Positions 9,337 to 18,778 of a DNA stretch of 64,000 bases are shown here, piece by piece (the first letter of the stretch is position 1; each line of letters opens with the position of its first letter). This stretch comes from Pelagomonas calceolata (lineage: Eukaryota > Sar > Pelagophyceae > Pelagomonadales > Pelagomonadaceae). The notes under the pieces were generated by a model. That model was given only the letters and a program-made list of their open reading frames with translations, was not told the origin of the DNA and searched no databases. Position numbers and translations under genes: made by a program. The DNA is taken from assembly GCA_918797485.1 (NCBI GenBank), contig CAKKNE010000003.1, forward strand, positions 2,604,001-2,668,000, written 5' to 3'.

Positions 9337-11166
9337 ATGACGGCCCCCAGCCGCTACAAGGACTGGTCCCCGGCCGCCATCTTCGGCGGTAACAGCAATG
9401 ATGCGCGGGTCCACCCCCGCGGTCACCTTGGCGGCCAATCATCGGCACCGAGGAGCCCCGGCGCGCAAGCAGCCGCTTTAGCGTCAGCGTGGCGCGGTCG
9501 CGGCGGCGACAGGGGCGATGGATTATTGAGCGCGCTGGCGGAGATGAACGGCATCATCAGCGACGGCGTCGCGGAGGACGACGACGCCGGCGTGGCGCCG
9601 GCGGACTGGCGGACGCGCGCGAAGCAGCACGAGAAGCCGCGCAAGGCGAAGCCCCGTCGGCGGCCGCCAGCGCCAGCGCGAAGCCCCGACTTGGCCTCGC
9701 GCCAGCGCCAGCGGCAAGAGCAGCGCATGCGCGCCGTCCACACGATCCAGCGGGGCTGGCGGGCGCGATGCGTTGTGGACCGCACGGCGCGGCAGCGCCC
9801 GGAGGCAATTAGACGCCGGCAGTGGGGCGCCGTCGAGCTCGACGCCGTCCTCCAGATCCAGGACGCCTGGCGCGACCGGAAGCGGTGGCTGGCCGGCGCC
9901 GACGCGCGCGCCGCCAAGACGGCATCTCGGCTCTTAAAGATTGCGTCCCGCGACGCGCGCGTGAAAGCGGCGGTCGCGCTCGAGTGCGCCTGGCGACGGA
10001 AAATGGCCTACGAGCTGGCGGGCGAGGCCATGTGGCAACTACGGCAGCGCAAGCATCGTGCGGCCGCGGTGGTCCAGGACGCCCTACGGCGTAAACTGGC
10101 GCACAACGCGTTGCGGCGAAAGCTATGCTGGCGCCGCGCCGCGGCGACGCTGCTCGCGGCCCACGAGCGCGGGCGTTCGAGTCGCCGTGCGTTCGGCGTG
10201 GCACGAGGCGCTTCGACGCGGCTCGCGGCGCTGTCGCGACGAAAGGTGGCCATGGAGCAATTTCGCGTTGCCATCGCCGCAGCTGTAACTCTCCAGCGCC
10301 GGGCGCGCGGCCGCTCGGGGCGCCGAATAGGCCTCTACCGCGCCGCGCTCCGCGAGTCCGTCGCGGTGTCGATACGGCGTATGGAGGCCGTCGCGGAAGC
10401 GATGTCTGCGGCGAATGACGCGGTCGCGGCCGCCCGGCGCGCGTCAGAGCTCGCGGCGGCCGCGGCGAAGAAAGCGTTTACCGAATGCGCCCTGTTCACG
10501 GCCGCGATGGTCGTGCAGGACCGCCGACGCGACGCGGCGGCGCAGATCCTGCAGCGCGCGGCCCGGCGGTGGGCAGCCCGACGCAGGGGCGCCGCTGCGC
10601 AGACAATTGTTGCTTTCGCAGAGGTCGCGGCGGCACGACGGCGCGAGGCAGCAAGACGGAGGCTTGCCTGTGCAACACTCGCGCCGCATTTCCTTGCCCT
10701 GCTGGCGCGCCGGCGCAAAGAGCGGCTCGCGCGAGCGAAACGAAGGGTGAAGGCGGCCTTCACGCTCACGCGGCTCGGCCGTGGATTCGTGGGACGAAGA
10801 GAGGCGCGTCGGCGGTGGGAAATTGTGAGACGAAAATTTACATGTCGCAACTGCGGCCGCGCCGAGCCGAACGGAAATTACTGCAAGGGTTGTGGCTATA
10901 GACGACCGTCGCTGGAGGGCGAGGCCAAGCCCGTCGGCACGGGCGCCGCCGTGCCCATCCGCCGGCCGCGCGCGACGAGCGCGGAGACGCGACGACCGCC
11001 GGCCAAACAGAGACAATTGCGGTCGGGTTCGGCGGGGCATCGCGACCCGGCCGACGCGTTGCGAGCCGCGCGCCGCGCGCTCGCTCCCAAAAAACCGGAC
11101 CGGCTGCGAAGTGTCGTCCGCGACGCGCGCAAGAAGAGGAATCCCCACTGTAGGCCACTGCTCTAA
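9337..11166 (+). CDS. Multiple-IQ-motif protein with C-terminal zinc ribbon
   Basis: From ATG 9337 (MTAPSRYKDW...) the protein has 609 residues, very rich in Arg and Ala. At least six IQ-like helices bind calmodulin or light chains in known proteins: AVHTIQRGWRARCVVDR, AVLQIQDAWRDRKRW, AAVVQDALRRKL, AVTLQRRARGRSGRR, AAQILQRAARRWAARRR and LTRLGRGFVGRREARRR. Near the C terminus CRNCGRAEPNGNYCKGCGY is a CxxC..CxxC zinc ribbon. The architecture suggests a cytoskeletal or centriolar/axonemal scaffold. The frame is open upstream to 8974, but that part lies in the shared promoter. Its stop is 2 nt from the end of the LRR gene. Confidence 0.72.
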   Translation: MTAPSRYKDWSPAAIFGGNSNDARVHPRGHLGGQSSAPRSPGAQAAALASAWRGRGGDRGDGLLSALAEMNGIISDGVAEDDDAGVAPADWRTRAKQHEKPRKAKPRRRPPAPARSPDLASRQRQRQEQRMRAVHTIQRGWRARCVVDRTARQRPEAIRRRQWGAVELDAVLQIQDAWRDRKRWLAGADARAAKTASRLLKIASRDARVKAAVALECAWRRKMAYELAGEAMWQLRQRKHRAAAVVQDALRRKLAHNALRRKLCWRRAAATLLAAHERGRSSRRAFGVARGASTRLAALSRRKVAMEQFRVAIAAAVTLQRRARGRSGRRIGLYRAALRESVAVSIRRMEAVAEAMSAANDAVAAARRASELAAAAAKKAFTECALFTAAMVVQDRRRDAAAQILQRAARRWAARRRGAAAQTIVAFAEVAAARRREAARRRLACATLAPHFLALLARRRKERLARAKRRVKAAFTLTRLGRGFVGRREARRRWEIVRRKFTCRNCGRAEPNGNYCKGCGYRRPSLEGEAKPVGTGAAVPIRRPRATSAETRRPPAKQRQLRSGSAGHRDPADALRAARRALAPKKPDRLRSVVRDARKKRNPHCRPLL

Positions 11167-11168
11167 GG

Positions 11169-11954
11169 CTAGGATATTACGCACTTCTTGGTCTTGGCCT
11201 TCTTCAGCAGGTACTCGTAGATGACGAGGACCTTGTCGATGCCCGTGGGTAGATTCCGGAGCAGCTCGAGGCGGTCCTCGTCGACCTTCTTCAATTCCAA
11301 GCGCAGTTCGCGGTGCCGTTCCGTCGCGCCCCGGGATATGCCCTCGAGCGTGTCGATGCACGACAAGACGTACTGCGACTCGACCTCGTTGTCCCGGTGC
11401 AGTCGCAGGACCCAGAGGATCAATTCCGTGTCCCCCCGGATTTTCTTGGGGATCATGTCTAGCCTCGGGTTGCCCGCGAGGTTGATGTGCTCTAACGAGG
11501 CGGAGACGTCCGCGAGCGTCGGCGGACACATGGCCAGCGAGTTGTTCTGGGCGAGTAAAATCCGGAGCTTCTTGCACGTTCCCAGAGCGCGCGGCAGCGC
11601 CACGAGCTTATTCTCGCTACAAATGATCTCCTCGAGCTGCCGGCACTGCCCGATCTCGTCCGGTAGATGCTCCAGGGAATTGCCGTTGCATTTCAGCTTC
11701 CGGAGCTGGCGTAGCGCGCCAATCTTCGCCGGTAGCGCCTGCAGCTTGTTGCACGAGCAGTCCAGCTCGCGCAACAGCTTCAAATCCCCGAGCTCCGGCG
11801 CGATGTGTGCTAACCGATTATAAGCCAGACTGAGCGCCGTGATCTCCAAACCCATGGTCCAGACGACCTCGTCGACGTGCTGCCAGGCGCGGTGGCTCAG
11901 CTCGAGGCGGCCGTCCTCGTCGGGCGTGGGCATGAGCTCGTCGAACTCCTCCAT
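11169..11954 (-). CDS. Leucine-rich-repeat protein with C-terminal CaaX box
   Basis: The 261-residue protein has five to six LRRs of the LPxxIGxLxxLxxLxCxxNxL type (about residues 35-150). An alpha-helical C-terminal half with many charged residues follows. It ends KKAKTKKCVIS: a polybasic stretch followed by CVIS, a good CaaX box predicted to be farnesylated (Ser at the last position), which would anchor the protein to a membrane. This LRR-plus-CaaX layout recalls Ras-interacting LRR proteins such as SHOC2 or RSU1, but I cannot assign an orthologue. It is divergently paired with the HflX gene, with a palindrome copy between. Confidence 0.82.
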   Translation of the reverse strand: MEEFDELMPTPDEDGRLELSHRAWQHVDEVVWTMGLEITALSLAYNRLAHIAPELGDLKLLRELDCSCNKLQALPAKIGALRQLRKLKCNGNSLEHLPDEIGQCRQLEEIICSENKLVALPRALGTCKKLRILLAQNNSLAMCPPTLADVSASLEHINLAGNPRLDMIPKKIRGDTELILWVLRLHRDNEVESQYVLSCIDTLEGISRGATERHRELRLELKKVDEDRLELLRNLPTGIDKVLVIYEYLLKKAKTKKCVIS

Positions 11955-12159
11955 GGTCGTTTATGTGGTGGTCGCTATCGTCGTCGTTTCATCGGGGGGG
12001 CAGCCCTCCTCTTTTGGGGCTTTGGGTTTGGCAGCCGCGGGGCCGCTTTGCGTCCTTACGGCCGCTCTGGTTTTGAGACGGAGCCGAGCTTGTGAAACCC
12101 GGAGGCAGGCCACACAAGGACAGCGTCCGCGTCCGAGCGTCGTCCGGCGTTGCGGATTA

Positions 12160-12181
12160 GCTAGCGGGTGTAAGATACTAG
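12160..12181. promoter_or_regulatory. Recurrent palindromic motif, copy 1
   Basis: GCTAGCG, then a TGTAAGAT core, then ACTAG. It lies in the 475-bp divergent region (11955-12429), 206 bp upstream of the LRR start and 249 bp upstream of the HflX start. That region shows no other gene. Confidence 0.65.
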
Positions 12182-12429
12182 GAAGCGCAGGGCTTTGCTC
12201 CGCCAGCCATTGCGGGCGCGCTGAGCACTCTCGGATTGAGCAGTGGTCGTTTAGACACTCCTGCAAGCATACCAAGCAGTACTGCTGCACGCGGTTGCTC
12301 CCTGAGGCCCACCGCTGTGTTGGAGCAACTTGCACCCAAGAGCACTCGACGCGTCGCCGCGCGCGTCCGACGGCGGGCGAGGCCTCGGCGTTGGCATCGT
12401 GAAGACGCGCCAGCCGGCACAAAGAAGCG

Positions 12430-14325
12430 ATGCTGCGCGCCGTCTTATGGCTGACCCTGGCGGCGGCATTCGTGCCGGCGCCGCGACGGGCAACGCTCAC
12501 GCCGTTGGCCGGCCGCAAGCGCGGCCGCGGCAACAGCAAGGACGCCGACGACGCGCCCAAAGCGCCAAAAAAGAAGAAGTCGTCCGGCGCCGCCGCCAAG
12601 GCCGCGGCCCTCGCGGAGGAAGCGCTCGCCCCGAAACCGAAGCAGGCGGCGCCGGACCGTATTACAGCAAAACAGAAGATCCAGAAAAGGCGCGGCAACG
12701 ACGACAAAGTCGTAGTAGTGGAAGAGGAAGAAACGAAAGGACGAGAGCGCAAGAAGGCCCAGGACGAGATCAGTCCCGAGCGACGGGAATTATTGCGGGG
12801 CGTCGCCGCGGCCGAGTCCGCGTACGCTGCGGCGGAGCTCCTCGCGGACGCCGTGCAGGCCGAGAATTATGAAAGGGACGCGTCGGAGAGCGCGGCCATC
12901 GAAGGGTATTTTGATACTAGTAGGTGGCCCTCGGCCGTCTTGGTGGGTCTCGACTTAACTTCAAGACGGGGCGCGTCGAAGCTCGCGGAGCGACGCACGC
13001 GGGGCGCGGACAACGCGGGGATGGCATTGTGCGCTCCGGTTGATGCGGGCTGGACGGTGCACGATAGTTTGGCGGAGCTTGGGAGGTTATGTGATACCGC
13101 GCGCGTCAACGTCGTCGATTCCACGTTTCAGAGGGCCGACATGCCCAACGGCCAGTTTTTAGTCGGCAAGGGCAAAGTCGAGGACGTCGCGAAGCGCGTG
13201 CTCGAGCACGGGGCCGACGCCGTCGTCTTCGATGACGAGTTGTCGCTGGCACAACAACGAAGTTTAAACAAGGAGCTCGCATTCCATGGCTGTGCTGACG
13301 ATCTACAAATCTTGGATAGGACACAATTAGTGTTGCAGATCTTCTCCGAAAGAGCACAAACAAGGGAGGCTCGAGCGCAGATAGCTCTAGCAAGGGCCGA
13401 GTACATGCTGCCTCGACTGACGACGTTTTTGACGACGGGCGCCGGCATGGACTCGCGGTCAGGAGGCAAAGGGTCGAGTGGAGGCGCCTACCTGAGGGGT
13501 GCGGGAGAATCGCAGCTAGAAATGGATAGGCGTTTGTTCGGGAAGAGAATATCGCGACTGAACAAGGAGCTCGATTTATTGAAAGAAAAACGAACACAAT
13601 CGCGGGAGAAGCGCAAGACCGACGATCGGCTGCCCCTCGTTTGTCTCGTAGGGTATACGAACGCGGGTAAGACGTCACTGCTCAATGCCCTCGCGGAGCA
13701 GGCCCAGCCCTTATATGCGGACGATCGGCTGTTCGCGACCTTGGACCCGGCGACGCGACGCGTGCAGTTGCCTTCTGGTAGGGCTTGTCGATTAACAGAT
13801 ACTGTTGGGTTCCTTCAACGGCTCCCAACAAAACTCGTGGCGTCATTTAGAGCGACGTTGGAGGAGGTCGCCGACGCTTGTTTGCTACTCCATGTGGTTG
13901 ATTCTTCTTCACCCTTGGCGGCCAATCAAATGAGGGCAGTGAGAGGAATCGTCGACGAGCTCGGCTGTCGAGAGACACCAACAATAACCATCTACAACAA
14001 GCAGGACCTCTGCGAGGATGACGCAGTTGTTTTTGAATTGGACAACCTGCCCAAGTCCGATGTGGACTCGTCTTTATCCGCCTCGGCGACGTCAGGGGGC
14101 GGCGTCGATCAGTTGCTGGAGGCCGTCGACGCGGCGCTAGCGTCGCAGAATTCCCTCGTGGACTGCCTCGTGCCCTTCGCGCGGGGCGATTTGGTGGAAG
14201 AAGTTCATAGGACGGGCACGGTGGAGCGCGTCGAGCACGAGATGGAGGGGACGCGGCTCGTCGCGCGCGTGCCCGAGGCGCTGGCGAATCGGTTGGCGGA
14301 GTTTCTTGTTGTTGACGACGGGTAA
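12430..14325 (+). CDS. HFLX: HflX-type GTPase, probably plastid-targeted
   Basis: The 631-residue protein starts with a signal peptide ending AAAFVPAPRR. The small-residue/Phe boundary is the plastid-import motif of stramenopile bipartite presequences. A Lys-rich low-complexity stretch follows. The HflX-specific N-terminal domain contains VGKGKVEDVA, then the Gly-rich signature GAGESQLEMDRR. The G domain has P-loop GYTNAGKTS (about 408-416), G3 DTVGF (about 457-461) and G4 NKQD (about 522). HflX binds the 50S subunit and rescues or recycles stalled or heat-damaged ribosomes, so a plastid ribosome role is likely (inference). The stop codon overlaps a GTAAG, but the domain is complete. Confidence 0.88.
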   Translation: MLRAVLWLTLAAAFVPAPRRATLTPLAGRKRGRGNSKDADDAPKAPKKKKSSGAAAKAAALAEEALAPKPKQAAPDRITAKQKIQKRRGNDDKVVVVEEEETKGRERKKAQDEISPERRELLRGVAAAESAYAAAELLADAVQAENYERDASESAAIEGYFDTSRWPSAVLVGLDLTSRRGASKLAERRTRGADNAGMALCAPVDAGWTVHDSLAELGRLCDTARVNVVDSTFQRADMPNGQFLVGKGKVEDVAKRVLEHGADAVVFDDELSLAQQRSLNKELAFHGCADDLQILDRTQLVLQIFSERAQTREARAQIALARAEYMLPRLTTFLTTGAGMDSRSGGKGSSGGAYLRGAGESQLEMDRRLFGKRISRLNKELDLLKEKRTQSREKRKTDDRLPLVCLVGYTNAGKTSLLNALAEQAQPLYADDRLFATLDPATRRVQLPSGRACRLTDTVGFLQRLPTKLVASFRATLEEVADACLLLHVVDSSSPLAANQMRAVRGIVDELGCRETPTITIYNKQDLCEDDAVVFELDNLPKSDVDSSLSASATSGGGVDQLLEAVDAALASQNSLVDCLVPFARGDLVEEVHRTGTVERVEHEMEGTRLVARVPEALANRLAEFLVVDDG

Positions 14326-14398
14326 GGTGGGCTCGTTTTCTTGTTTTTTTTTGTTTGTGCCTGGCATCTCCGCGACTGCATTTCTTCCACAGTGGTAC

Positions 14399-15244
14399 TT
14401 ACTCGGTCGCGGGTGCCGCGCGGCGACGACGCGGGGGTTCTCCCAGCCAGAACTTGCACACGAGATGGGCGAGGGGGTCGGGGAGGCCCGGCGGCGCCCG
14501 TCGCCAGGCGGCGCGCGTCCTGGGCCGAGACTTCGGCGCGAAGAACAGCAGCGCAAATCCCTCCGGCGTCTCGGAAGTAGGCGTCGCCCGGCCGCGATGA
14601 ACCAACGCGCGAAGGGCAAAAATTTGTCGGAGCCGCGGGCGCAGAAGCCGCGCGTCCGCGAGAATGCGAGCAGATTCACGATATATAGAACCGAAGTAAC
14701 TCTCAGAATGGAGGTTGGCATGTTCCTCCGGTGTGAGCGTTCTACCTCCATCTATGTAGGTCATCGAAGGGTCAGCTCCGAAGCGGAGTAGCACACGAAC
14801 CGTGCGAGGGCTTTTACGAGTAGCATACCAGAGAGGGAAATCGCCCGAGCTTCTTGTGTGATTGACATTGGCGCCGGCGAGACACAGTTGTTCTGCTGAT
14901 TCGGCTTGTCCATAGAGGGCAGCAATAAAGAGCGGTGTGTTGTTGCCAGCGTCATTGACTGCGTCTGCCGTTGCGCCGTGAGCCAGTAGCATGCGCACGA
15001 TGTTGGTGCGGCGGCGTTCCAAGTCAGCTAGCAAATTTGGGTCCGACGCGACGGACACATTTGGGCCGCCAACCGCATAGTGCAGGAGTGTTTGCCCAAT
15101 TTCGTGACCACGCATATTGGTGTCCGTCGCGTCCGATCGGGCCATGCGCTCGTCTGGATTGCCTCCGGCTTCGAGCCACGCTTGTACGGTGGCGACGTCA
15201 CCCATCCTCGCGGCGAGACACAGGTCGTCTGACAGCCCTGGCAT
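14399..15244 (-). CDS. Ankyrin-repeat protein with F-box/SOCS-like C-terminal tail
   Basis: The 281-residue protein starts MPGLSDDLCLAARMGDVATVQAWL and holds about four ankyrin repeats (residues 5-155; GQTLLHYAV, NNTPLFIAALYG, SGDFPLWYATR). A C-terminal module follows with LRALVHRGRATP and then GLPDPLAHLVCKFWLG. The same arrangement (Arg-rich LRxLVxxxRA helix, Pro-rich linker, then IPDxVFxxILxFW-like helix) ends the ankyrin proteins at 38465-39814 and 56821-57807. In animals an ankyrin array with a terminal SOCS box recruits cullin ubiquitin ligases, and this tail could do a similar job (inference). Confidence 0.78.
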   Translation of the reverse strand: MPGLSDDLCLAARMGDVATVQAWLEAGGNPDERMARSDATDTNMRGHEIGQTLLHYAVGGPNVSVASDPNLLADLERRRTNIVRMLLAHGATADAVNDAGNNTPLFIAALYGQAESAEQLCLAGANVNHTRSSGDFPLWYATRKSPRTVRVLLRFGADPSMTYIDGGRTLTPEEHANLHSESYFGSIYRESARILADARLLRPRLRQIFALRALVHRGRATPTSETPEGFALLFFAPKSRPRTRAAWRRAPPGLPDPLAHLVCKFWLGEPPRRRRAAPATE

Positions 15245-15404
15245 GTCCTTGAAAGTTAAACGTTGGCCCGCCTGTAGTTACCGCACGTGGCTTGAGCGGC
15301 AGTGCCCGTGTCGCCTGAAGAACACCCGCGGACTCCCTCGCCGAACTGAGGGGGGGGGCGAGTTGAAAAGAGTCGCGTGGAGAGCCGCCACTGAGCTGCA
15401 CTGA

Positions 15405-15428
15405 CCTAGCGTCCAGTAAGACACTAGC
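15405..15428. promoter_or_regulatory. Recurrent palindromic motif, copy 2
   Basis: CCTAGCG, GTAAGACA core and CACTAGC. It lies 161 bp upstream of the ankyrin gene start (15244) and 113 bp upstream of the DUF6940 start (15541), inside their divergent promoter. Confidence 0.65.
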
Positions 15429-15540
15429 ACGGCAGGCATGCCGCGAAATGCTGCCTCACAGAACCCTTAAGCCTGCCCATACGCACGTGAAAAACGCTAC
15501 ACTACTTGTGCCACGAGCGCTGCGACGATTTGACCGCCGC

Positions 15541-16365
15541 ATGACTGCGGCTGCGCTCCTCTTGGCTGCAACAGCGCTCCTCACCCAGTTCACGACGCAG
15601 CAGCGCTACATAAGGAAGTATCGCACTCCCCGGCGCGACACGCTGCATCCATCAGTAGTGAACCACCGCGGCATGGCCTCGCCCGACGGCAAGTACCGCG
15701 CAACCACAAAAAGCGACGAGAGCAGTGAAACGACGCACCTGACCGACGCCGCGACGGGCCGCCGGTTAACCATCGGCGAGGTCGCGCGGCTCTGGCGCGA
15801 TGATACCTTCGCCGGCTGGTTCCAGGAACTCCTTGCGCAGTCTGCGTTCGACGCGTACTTTTGGGAAGTGCCGCCGGTGAACATCGTGACGTTCGTCGAG
15901 ACGCCCTACGAGCACACGTTGGTCCAAAACCGGTGGGGCTTTCGGGCCGCGGACTCTTCGGACTTCGCCCAGCATCTGGAGGGCGCGTGCTCAAGGGGCG
16001 ACCGCTGCGCGGCGTTTCCCAATTTGGGTAGGGATTCGATGCTCGTGTCGCCCTGCGACGAGGGCGGGCCGCCACCAGTCCAACCGCGGGCCCACGGGAC
16101 CCTCTACGAGCGGGCGAACCCACATGTGGCGGCACCAGAGAGCGCCTACGGCCACATCGCCGCGTTCGCGAGAAACGCGCCGCAGGCGCAGGCCGCGGCC
16201 TTCTGGGCGAAAGTGGGGTCGACCTACGAGTCGCTCGTGGCCCAGAAGGGCGACCGGCCGGTGTGGCTCAGCACGGAAGGCTCCGGCGTGCCGTGGCTCC
16301 ACGTGCGCATGGACGCGCGGCCCAAGTACTACCACACGGCGCACTACAAGGTGTGGAGTGGGTAA
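15541..16365 (+). CDS. DUF6940-family protein
   Basis: From ATG 15541 the protein has 274 residues with a hydrophobic N terminus (MTAAALLLAATALLTQF), a possible signal anchor. The body contains LTIGEVARLWRDDTFAGWF, AYFWEVPPV, AAFPNLGRDSMLVSPC, HIAAFARNAP and GVPWLHVRMDARPKYYHTAHY. This is the pattern of a widespread uncharacterised family in algae and bacteria, with a conserved VPWLHVRLDxRPKYY C terminus. An upstream in-frame ATG at 15448 is possible but abuts the palindrome. The stop lies in GG|GTAAGT. A 274-bp intron to 16637 would add about 25 residues ending at 16712 in phase. I favour the unspliced end because the family domain is complete. Confidence 0.72.
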   Translation: MTAAALLLAATALLTQFTTQQRYIRKYRTPRRDTLHPSVVNHRGMASPDGKYRATTKSDESSETTHLTDAATGRRLTIGEVARLWRDDTFAGWFQELLAQSAFDAYFWEVPPVNIVTFVETPYEHTLVQNRWGFRAADSSDFAQHLEGACSRGDRCAAFPNLGRDSMLVSPCDEGGPPPVQPRAHGTLYERANPHVAAPESAYGHIAAFARNAPQAQAAAFWAKVGSTYESLVAQKGDRPVWLSTEGSGVPWLHVRMDARPKYYHTAHYKVWSG

Positions 16366-16552
16366 GTCTGCTGTGTGTGTTTCCTTCTTGGAGTGGGGGT
16401 GCCCGTGGCGCGACTCGTCTCTAGAGCGCGGCTCGGGGCCGCGGTTTTCGCGGCGGCCGGCGTTTTTGGGTGCTGTCTCTTTGGAGTCAATGGGCGATAT
16501 TCCTCCGGTCCCCTAGGGATGCTGCGCCTCGGAAAGCGCTTCTTGCTTGCTT

Positions 16553-16575
16553 GCTAGTGTCTTACATGCCGCTAG
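16553..16575. promoter_or_regulatory. Recurrent palindromic motif, copy 3
   Basis: GCTAGTG, TCTTACA core and CGCTAG, in the inverted orientation. It lies between the DUF6940 gene and the small Gly/Ala-rich frame downstream. If the DUF6940 gene were spliced to 16637, this copy would be intronic. Confidence 0.6.
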
Positions 16576-16683
16576 TTAACACCAGCCACCGCTTTTGCGG
16601 CCAGCGTACGCACGGCAGAGACGTGTTTGCGAGCAGGGTGGACTCCTCGCGTAACCCCCAGACGTATCCCAAGCTCTGGTGCG

Positions 16684-17040
16684 ACGCGCCGTCCCTAGGA
16701 GCCCAAGGCTAAAAAAGGAACAGCCCCTTGCATCTTGCGAGTCAATAACAAAGTAGCCGATAAAGTACCAGGAGGTTTTATCGTGAAGGGCGCGACGGGC
16801 GCGACGTCGAGTGTGTTACATGGCACGGTCAAGGGCGCCGGGGCCGCCGTCGGCGGCGTCGCCGGCGCGGGCAAGGCGGTCACGAAAGGTGTCACCTCCG
16901 GAAGCGTCTCGGGCATGGCGGCCGGCATGAAGGAGGCCGGCGGCGAGCTCGCGGGCGGCGTCAAGGGCGCGGGGTCCGGGGTGGCCGGCGGCGTGACGAA
17001 TGCTGGCAGCGCGGCGAAGCGCGGGTCCGTGAAGGAGTAG
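16684..17040 (+). CDS. Possible Gly/Ala-rich small protein or exon, start unclear
   Basis: An open frame with no ATG until 16915 runs to a TAG at 17038-17040. It encodes a Gly/Ala/Val/Lys-rich chain with a loose repeat of the type KGAGxGVAGGV..AG. Amphipathic KGVTSGSVSG-like repeats recall lipid-surface-binding or phasin/synuclein-like proteins, but I do not recognise a family. Either an upstream exon supplies the ATG or translation starts at 16915 (41 residues). The opposite strand reads as a Pro/Ala-rich frame, which I consider a shadow. It converges on DPH1. Confidence 0.35.
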
Positions 17041-17176
17041 AGTCGTGGTGGCGTCGAGCCCCTCGTCCCCCCTCTTCCCCCACCGGGGCTCCGCGGATAA
17101 CTATAGAAACAACAAGTCCTAAACCGCGACGACGGAGAACGGCCCACGCCATCGCCGCGACGGTTACACAAAACAT

Positions 17177-18598
17177 CTACTTAGCAGCATCACCCTTGAA
17201 GTAGTTCGTCCACGGCTTCTCGGAGCGCGCGTAGTAGTCCATCGGGTAGTGGCCGTCGTCCCACGCCTCCGACCCCCAGGCGACGTGGGCCTCGTAGGGC
17301 GAGAGCGTCGGCTTGCTGAAGTGGTGGCCCCAGTCGACCGAGAGGCGCGGACAAGCGACCTGGACCCACGCATCCACGTGCGCATCAAATCTCTTCAGTG
17401 TATCAGGAGTCACTTCGGTCAGGATGAGGCAGAAGTGGGCGATGCCTCTTTGCGACAGTAAAGCGCGCACTCTTCTAAGGATGGCTGGCGACCCCTGCCT
17501 ACCAAGAGCACCCAACACCAGACCGACGCGAGACGCGTTCGAGGCAGCAGCGACGGCCCGCCTTCTTAGTCGATGCAGCTGCCGCGTGTCATACTTTTCA
17601 GACGTGAGTCGCTTCGAATACGGATCATATCTGAAGGCAGGAACATGAGGGTTCCGGATCATCAGCGATTCCAAGTGGAACCGCCCGTCCGCCACGAACA
17701 CCAGCGCGTCCACGTCCTCCGGCAATCTAGGCGACGTGCAGCCCAGGACCTCCCCCGCCGACAGGGGCAACTGCTGCGGCACAACCACATCTTCGTTCTT
17801 CTCCGCGAGCAACACGCGAGCTCTCTCCACACCGGTAGCGAACTGGATCGTGCCCGCTAAAGCCAATTTTTGCGGCTTCGTATCAGCGACGCCGTCCCCG
17901 ATGCGCTTCCGCAGGAACTCGGCCTCGACGCATCCTACTAGATGGTCCACATCAAATGAGATCTCGACGAAGACATATAGACTTTTGAGGGGACCCGTCA
18001 CCGACGCCGGCACCAAGCAAGAATGCCCATAATGCACCAAGAAATCGGCACCCAATGCTTTGGCGGTCAAATCGTCGACGCAACACGCGCCGTACGTGAC
18101 GTCCGCCAAGACAATCACTCGTTCACATTGCGAGAACTCCCTGACAATGTCCGCTATCGCATTCGCATATATGAGTAACCCTTCGGGGAACTGCAGGGCC
18201 ACGCATTTTGCCTCGGCTTCGCGACACCGCCAGATCGTCTTCGGGATCTCGAACGCGTAGTTTGTCGGTAATGTTCGTTCGATGGCGCTCTTGAGCAAAG
18301 GGTCTTCACTAATCTCCGGGGGGATCTGGCGCCGTATTCTCGCGCGGCGGCGGCGTACTGGTCGCGGCGGCGGCGGTGCGGTGTCGGCGTCGCCGCCTTG
18401 TCGTGCGCAGCCGCTACTCGCGCAGGCGTCGTTCGGTGCCGGCTGCGGCGGCGGCGGCGTGTCGGCTGCGTTGCAGCAGGGCGCTTGTGCAGTGTCGTCG
18501 CCGGGTCGTGCGCCGCTCGCCGCGCAGGCGTCGTCCTTTGTCGGCTGCGATGCGCTGCAGCACGTTTCCGCCGGTGGCGGGTCACTGCTGCCGTCCAT
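17177..18598 (-). CDS. DPH1: Diphthamide biosynthesis protein 1
   Basis: The 473-residue protein has a Cys/Pro/Ala-rich low-complexity N terminus (residues 1-85). The DPH1 core follows: IPPEISEDPLLKSAIERLP-like region, NYAFEIPKTIWR, ALQFPEGLL, DVTYGACCVDD and LVHYGHSCLVP, with a C-terminal VACPRLSVDWG. DPH1 with DPH2 forms a radical-SAM-like [4Fe-4S] enzyme that transfers 3-amino-3-carboxypropyl to a histidine of elongation factor 2. The cluster Cys residues lie in YGACC, in the central GC segments and in VACP. The Cys-rich N-terminal extension is unusual. Confidence 0.9.
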   Translation of the reverse strand: MDGSSDPPPAETCCSASQPTKDDACAASGARPGDDTAQAPCCNAADTPPPPQPAPNDACASSGCARQGGDADTAPPPPRPVRRRRARIRRQIPPEISEDPLLKSAIERTLPTNYAFEIPKTIWRCREAEAKCVALQFPEGLLIYANAIADIVREFSQCERVIVLADVTYGACCVDDLTAKALGADFLVHYGHSCLVPASVTGPLKSLYVFVEISFDVDHLVGCVEAEFLRKRIGDGVADTKPQKLALAGTIQFATGVERARVLLAEKNEDVVVPQQLPLSAGEVLGCTSPRLPEDVDALVFVADGRFHLESLMIRNPHVPAFRYDPYSKRLTSEKYDTRQLHRLRRRAVAAASNASRVGLVLGALGRQGSPAILRRVRALLSQRGIAHFCLILTEVTPDTLKRFDAHVDAWVQVACPRLSVDWGHHFSKPTLSPYEAHVAWGSEAWDDGHYPMDYYARSEKPWTNYFKGDAAK

Positions 18599-18778
18599 GG
18601 CTGCTCAATTCATCGCTCTGCTCTGTTGATGGCAAAGAGCTGCTCTCCAGTTTTGAGAATCGCGCAGCGGTCGCGGCAGGCCGTGTAAACGCTCCTACCG
18701 GTCCACTACATTCGTATTAGTGGCCACGTGCTGCAAAACTCATCTGTGGCCCGCGCCGCCGCTTGAGCACACCACAAG

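Noticed and set aside
10444-11577. 377-residue minus-strand frame
   Set aside because: It is antisense to the IQ-motif protein and the LRR gene lies across its start. Composition is a mirror of the Ala/Arg-rich genes; no domain.
16695-17171. Minus-strand Pro/Thr/Ala-rich 158-residue frame
   Set aside because: Repetition mirrors the Gly/Ala-rich plus frame. I saw no signal or domain, though I cannot exclude it.
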